Assembly: GCA_029210585.1 (NCBI GenBank)
Contig: JARGFP010000017.1
Span: 37,256 to 101,255, forward strand
DNA from: Bacteroidales bacterium
GTDB lineage: Bacteria; Bacteroidota; Bacteroidia; Bacteroidales; GCA-2748055
DNA length: 64,000 nt
Direction of reading: 5' to 3'
A program made the translations under genes and the position numbers. How positions within the stretch are numbered: position 1 is the first letter of the stretch; every line of letters starts with the position of its first letter. The notes under the pieces were generated by a model, which was not told the DNA's origin, did no database searches, and was given only the letters and a program-made list of their open reading frames with translations. Positions 59,788 to 64,000 of the stretch are shown in pieces.

Positions 59788-61014
59788 TTACTTATAGATC
59801 AGCGTGTTCAGGTTGGCCGGGTCGAGCACTTCGTTGGCAATGTCCCGTAGCTTATCCGCTGAAACGGCTTCCAGTTTGCGGGCGATGTCGGGCAGACTGT
59901 CGACCCGGTTGAACAGCAGATGACTTTTGGCCATGCTGAGCATCAGGTGTTCGCTGTTTTCTGAAGAAATGGCAATTTGTCCCAGCAGCTGTCTGCGTGC
60001 ATAGACCAGTCTTTTCTCAGGGATCAGGTTTTTCCGGAGTTTTTTTAATTCTTCTTTTGTCACCTCCAGGGATTTGGAGAAACGGTCCTTGTCGCAGCTG
60101 AAATAGATGTTGACCGCTCCGCTGTCGGTATAGGCCAGGTAGTGTGACTCAGCACTGTACGAAAATCCCCTGCGTTCGCGCAGTGCCATATTCAGCCTGG
60201 AGTTCATCCCCGGTCCGCCCAGGATATTGTTCAGCAGGTGCAGTGCAACCCGGTCAGCATGTTTGTATGAATACGCTTTTCCGGCAATGATGCAATGTGC
60301 CTGGAAGGTGTTCCGGTCCACCACCTGCTTCTGCTTATGGGTAGCCTGTGGGGCCACACGTGGCCTGGTGCGCGTGGTGCCGGGGAGATCAAGGAAATAC
60401 TTTTCAGCAATCTTTACCACGCTTGCGAAGGGGATATTTCCGATGGAGCAAAGCACCAATTCGCACGTGGCGTAATTTTCATTTCTGAATGTTTCCACGA
60501 GTCCGTTCCGGAACCGGTTCAGCGATTCTTTGGAACCAAGGATGTTCCTGCCAATGGGGTGATCGGGGAACAGGAGCTCCTCGGCGTGGTCGAAAATCAG
60601 TTCAGAAGGAGTGTCTTCATAGGTCTGTATTTCACTAAGAATCACCTCGGTCTCCTTCGCCCGTTCTTTTTCTGAGAACAGGGAATTCAGAAAGATGTCC
60701 TGGATCAGCTCGACAGCTTTTTTCAGGTCCTCTTTCAGGAAGGAGGCGTAGATGGCCGTTTCCTCCTTGGTGGTATAGGCATTGATTTCGCCCCCCACAT
60801 CCTCCAGCCTGAAGATGATCTGGTAGGCCGAACGTTTCCTGGTTCCCTTGAAAAACATGTGCTCCATGAAGTGCGCCAGTCCGTGTTCCTCGCTGTTTTC
60901 ATCGCGGGTGCCGGTATGCACCAGCAATCCGAAATGTGCCACATCTGAATTGTTTTGTCTGTGGATCAGCCGGATACCATTCGGAAGGGTATGTGTATGA
61001 TACATTTTTTCCAT
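59788..61014 (-). CDS. M16 family metallopeptidase
   Basis: HFMEHMFFKGT zinc site (HxxEH), GGEINAYTTKEETAIYA. Confidence 0.94.
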   Translation of the reverse strand: MEKMYHTHTLPNGIRLIHRQNNSDVAHFGLLVHTGTRDENSEEHGLAHFMEHMFFKGTRKRSAYQIIFRLEDVGGEINAYTTKEETAIYASFLKEDLKKAVELIQDIFLNSLFSEKERAKETEVILSEIQTYEDTPSELIFDHAEELLFPDHPIGRNILGSKESLNRFRNGLVETFRNENYATCELVLCSIGNIPFASVVKIAEKYFLDLPGTTRTRPRVAPQATHKQKQVVDRNTFQAHCIIAGKAYSYKHADRVALHLLNNILGGPGMNSRLNMALRERRGFSYSAESHYLAYTDSGAVNIYFSCDKDRFSKSLEVTKEELKKLRKNLIPEKRLVYARRQLLGQIAISSENSEHLMLSMAKSHLLFNRVDSLPDIARKLEAVSADKLRDIANEVLDPANLNTLIYK

Positions 61015-61236
61015 CGCCGCAAAAGTAGGCAGAATTCATGGAATATCCCTGTTATGGCAACAGAATGACCGGATTTCCCCTGATATATGCTGAGCCGGCT
61101 AGGGTGGGTCCCTTTCACGACACGGATTTTTTTAGCAGGAGTCATTGCATTGACCGGGAACATCCCCTGTTCCTGTGGAGAATTTTATCGACCGCTCTCA
61201 TGGAAGGACCTGCTAATCATAAACCCACGCCTATTT

Positions 61237-61261
61237 AGAATGATTATAAAGAAATCATTCT
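61237..61261. promoter_or_regulatory. Inverted repeat upstream of the tRNA-Phe promoter
   Basis: AGAATGATT-ATAAAGA-AATCATTCT, 9-bp perfect arms. Confidence 0.5.
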
Positions 61262-61272
61262 TAATGAAAACC

Positions 61273-61303
61273 TTGTTACGTTTCAAAATTGTCATTAAAT
61301 TTG
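61273..61303 (+). promoter_or_regulatory. Promoter of tRNA-Phe
   Basis: TTG-N20-TAAATTTG matches the Bacteroidota consensus. Confidence 0.75.
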
Positions 61304-61380
61304 CGTCGCTTTCGTGCCTGCGTTGTGCAGAGGCATAACAGGCTGTTGCTGAAGGGCAGAAAGTTTTTTAAGTATGTGTC

Positions 61381-61453
61381 GGTGCCATAGCTCAGTTGGT
61401 AGAGCACAGGACTGAAAATCCTGGTGTCCCTGGTTCGATTCCTGGTGGCACCA
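61381..61453 (+). tRNA. tRNA-Phe (anticodon GAA)
   Basis: GGTGCCATAGCTCAGTTGGTAGAGCACAGGACTGAAAATCCTGGTGTCCCTGGTTCGATTCCTGGTGGCACCA. Confidence 0.97.
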
Positions 61454-61468
61454 CCGAAACAAATCACA

Positions 61469-61503
61469 GATCCCGCATAGTCAATGACTTGCGGGATTTT
61501 TTT
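61469..61503 (+). terminator. tRNA-Phe terminator
   Basis: GATCCCGCA-TAGTCAATGACT-TGCGGGATTTTTTT. Confidence 0.88.
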
Positions 61504-61519
61504 GTGGGGGTGTTGATGG
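61479..61519. repeat. Direct repeat, left copy (att-like) at tRNA-Phe terminator
   Basis: AGTCAATGACTTGCGGGATTTTTTTGTGGGGGTGTTGATGG. Confidence 0.85.
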
Positions 61520-61534
61520 AAGTGTTGATGGAAT

Positions 61535-61753
61535 TTAATATTGCGTATAGTATGATGTTTCTGTTTCACCATTATATGTAGTTACCGTTTTATATGATGA
61601 TCCAGACCGATATGTCGTACTACTGTAACCTCCACTTTTAAAGGTGCTTGAAAGCTTCCAATGGTTTATCCTCTGAGTGGAAAAGTTCGTATTTCCTCTG
61701 TTTAGCTTCTTTATTGCTAAGGGTATTAAGTTTATCCTAAGTTTTTTCTTCAT
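61535..61753 (-). CDS. Small Thr/Tyr/Ser-rich ORF, uncertain
   Basis: 72 aa MKKKLRINLIPLAIKKLN...SGGYSSTTYRSGSSYKTVTTYNGETETSYYTQY; no recognised family. Confidence 0.3.
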   Translation of the reverse strand: MKKKLRINLIPLAIKKLNRGNTNFSTQRINHWKLSSTFKSGGYSSTTYRSGSSYKTVTTYNGETETSYYTQY

Positions 61754-61883
61754 GTAGGATTAAACAATATCCCCAAAAAAGGGCATTGCTTTCCTGTAGT
61801 TATTTAATGTTTTGTGTATCAAATTCCATAACTTTATTCTTTCATGCTCAAGTTATTAAAATCAATTCAATAATCCTTACAAA

Positions 61884-62525
61884 ATGGACTGGAATAAATA
61901 CTTCGAAATGGTGATAGACTGGAAAAAACTTCCGGCCTATCGCACAGAACCTAGAATAGATAGCCTGATTGGCTATTATTTGAAAGAAATCCTCAGCAAT
62001 AAATTGGAAGACTCAATCTCTGGAATAATCCCTGAATTTCCACTAAGGTTAGGGACAGTGAATCCTGAAATAAATGATAAAAATTTTGCTGATCGATCAT
62101 ATAAAGTTGATTTCTTGGCTGTTGGAACGGGAGGCAGGAATTATCTTGTTGAATTTAAGACTGATGGTAAATCTCTCAGACCAGGACAGGATAAATATTT
62201 GATTCAAGGCGAAAAGGCAGGAACAGAAAAGATAATTCAAGGAGTACTGAGGATTTCAGGAGTTAGTTCATACAAGGTCAAGTATAAGCACATGCTTGAT
62301 AAGATGCAGAAATATCAACTGTTAGATGAGAATAAACAATATTCAGGACTTAATCCTTCTATGAAAAGGATCTATGTCATTCCCTACAACAAGTCAAATT
62401 CTCCTGATGTCATTGATTTTAGGGATATAGTTGAGTGGTTTGAGCAGAGAACAGGAAAAGATTCTTTTGAATTGGCATTAATGAGGGCTCTTCAGATATG
62501 GTATGATGAAGAGTCTAATCAATAG
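61884..62525 (+). CDS. PD-(D/E)XK nuclease-like protein, unknown function
   Basis: 213 aa; VDFLAVGTGGRNYLVEFKTDGKS fits D-x(n)-ExK; no other family recognised. Confidence 0.65.
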   Translation: MDWNKYFEMVIDWKKLPAYRTEPRIDSLIGYYLKEILSNKLEDSISGIIPEFPLRLGTVNPEINDKNFADRSYKVDFLAVGTGGRNYLVEFKTDGKSLRPGQDKYLIQGEKAGTEKIIQGVLRISGVSSYKVKYKHMLDKMQKYQLLDENKQYSGLNPSMKRIYVIPYNKSNSPDVIDFRDIVEWFEQRTGKDSFELALMRALQIWYDEESNQ

Positions 62526-62836
62526 ATAGTTAACGGACGTTCTGGTTTATCTAGCACTTGAACCTCAACACGAAATACCGGTAAATACCTCACTTTTAAT
62601 ATCACCAATCATTGTTGTTCGGTAAAACCGGATTTTAATTGATATTTAAAATTAACCATCTGATTTACAGATGTGATATTTTTACTTTTCAAATGTAAGT
62701 CCACTTTAATTCAGGGAATAACGAGGTTTTATAGCGCTCTTTGTTTTTTTGTGATTATTCGTTTCAAGAAAAATTGAGGATAAAAGTCCTAGAATTATAT
62801 TTATTATTAATAATATTGGCCTTCAAATTTGATATA

Positions 62837-63379
62837 ATGATTTTTGAAATACTCATAAAACTAAAGGGCTCGAACCCTCAGATATGGAGGCAAGTTCAGG
62901 TTGACGCTTCAATCTCATTGGATAAACTACATCATATCATTCAAGCCTCAATGGGCTGGACGAATTCTCATTTACATTCTTTTTCTATTGATGACATCGA
63001 GTACAGTCATCCGGATTTTAGTGATGCAGATTTTCTGTTTGCCGATTCAACGAAGTATAAACTGAAGGATTTTGCTGAGGAAAGAATTTTGTATGTATAT
63101 GATTATGGTGATTATTGGGAACATGAAATCGAAATAATAAGGAAGATAGATACGCCAATATTACTTAAAGCTGTGTGTATTGACGGGCAGGGAAAATGTC
63201 CTCCAGAGGATGTAGGGGGGATTTATGGCTTTGATGAATTTTTAAAAATAATGGCTGATAAGAATCATCCAGAAAGGGATTCATATATTGAATGGTGTGG
63301 AGAGGAGTTTGATTTAAATGATTTTAGTGCAGTTGAGGCAAATAGCAATTTATTAAGGATATCACTACTGTCCGGTTAA
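62837..63379 (+). CDS. Plasmid pRiA4b ORF-3-like protein; last codons and stop supplied by an inserted element
   Basis: MIFEILIKLKGSNPQIWRQVQVDASISLDKLHHIIQASMGWTNSHLHSFSI, VYDYGDYWEHEIEI, CPPEDVGGIYGFDEFL. Confidence 0.88.
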   Translation: MIFEILIKLKGSNPQIWRQVQVDASISLDKLHHIIQASMGWTNSHLHSFSIDDIEYSHPDFSDADFLFADSTKYKLKDFAEERILYVYDYGDYWEHEIEIIRKIDTPILLKAVCIDGQGKCPPEDVGGIYGFDEFLKIMADKNHPERDSYIEWCGEEFDLNDFSAVEANSNLLRISLLSG

Positions 63380-63570
63380 ACTCAATATGCAATATTTTAA
63401 ATTATAGAAGTATCGTAAACTGCTCAATATGTGAAACATACATTAATCAGATCTTTAAATACCATGCTTTATTCTTTAAAATAAATTCAAGTCGAAAAAA
63501 CATAAGATCACTTGTAGTGGCTATTAATAAAGGCTTACAACAGATTAGCTCAAAATTAACCGGACTAGTG
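63363..63570. mobile_element. 208-bp MITE-like non-autonomous element
   Basis: TIRs CACTACTGTCCGGTTAA / TTAACCGGACTAGTG; perfect 9-bp target duplication TAAGGATAT at 63354-63362 and 63571-63579; no ORF. Confidence 0.8.
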
Positions 63571-63710
63571 TAAGGATATAGGTAAATTTTCTAATTAGTT
63601 TATGATAAACCTTTAAAAATTCCCTCATAGGTTTTCAAACGTAAATAGAGAATATTACTTGAATCTATCTAAATAAGATTTTAAGTTAAAATATATTTCA
63701 ATTGTATTTC

Positions 63711-63751
63711 AGTCAATGACTTGCGGGATTTTTTTTGAGGGGTGTTGATGG
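63711..63751. repeat. Direct repeat, right copy (att-like)
   Basis: AGTCAATGACTTGCGGGATTTTTTTTGAGGGGTGTTGATGG, near-identical to 61479-61519. Confidence 0.85.
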
Positions 63752-63800
63752 TTTTTCCATTTATCCGGGAACTTTAAATCCCCGGATAAATGAAAAAACC
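63750..63800. terminator. Long inverted repeat, bidirectional terminator-like
   Basis: GGTTTTTcCATTTATCCGGG-AACTTTAAATC-CCCGGATAAATGaAAAAACC, 19/20 paired, A/T tracts on both sides. Confidence 0.8.
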
Positions 63801-64000
63801 GTATACTATTGTTACCAAAAATTGTGGTTTCCTTGTTACGAAAAAGAATGCAGTGTTATTTACTGATGAGAATTGTGTGGCGTATTTCTCATATTTTCTA
63901 TTAATATTCCTAATTTATAATAATCAAACAGATATAGACTAATGTATCCTCTAGTTAAAAGAAAAACGATCAATGGTTTAGTGATGACAAATGAAAGATT

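Noticed and set aside
63790-64000. Short ORFs MKKPYTIVTKNCGF... (50 aa) and MYPLVKRKTINGLVMTNER... at the window end
   Set aside because: The first begins inside the terminator hairpin; the second is cut by the window edge; neither is identifiable

Overview
This 64 kb window looks like ordinary chromosome from a Bacteroidota (Bacteroidales/Marinilabiliales-like) bacterium. It is dense with core genes: pheS, dut, ybeY, mnmG, ade, uvrC, polA, a ctp-type S41 protease, rnpA, a bacterial alpha-2-macroglobulin next to PBP1C, dnaG, rlmN, mutS and malic enzyme-PTA. There are three tRNA genes (Leu-TAA and Gly-GCC on minus, Phe-GAA on plus). Two perfect 16-bp parS sites sit directly after mnmG. No CRISPR array, rRNA operon, transposase or integrase gene was found. 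Accessory-looking parts are an AT-richer DUF4249/TonB receptor pair (49.8-53.1 kb), a repeat-littered tRNA-Leu/tRNA-Gly interval, and the AT-rich right end (61.5-64 kb). The right end is the most interesting. A roughly 40-bp direct repeat overlapping the tRNA-Phe terminator brackets 2.2 kb that encodes a PD-(D/E)XK nuclease-like protein and a pRiA4b ORF-3-like protein. Inside it is a 208-bp MITE-like element with CACTA..GTCCGGTTAA terminal inverted repeats and a perfect 9-bp target duplication; it landed in the ORF-3 stop codon and supplied a replacement stop. Several conserved proteins lack expected catalytic or metal-binding residues (DnaG zinc finger, two-domain rhodanese, EnvC/LytM, sirtuin zinc site). 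No search or structure prediction was run; all assignments are from motif recognition.
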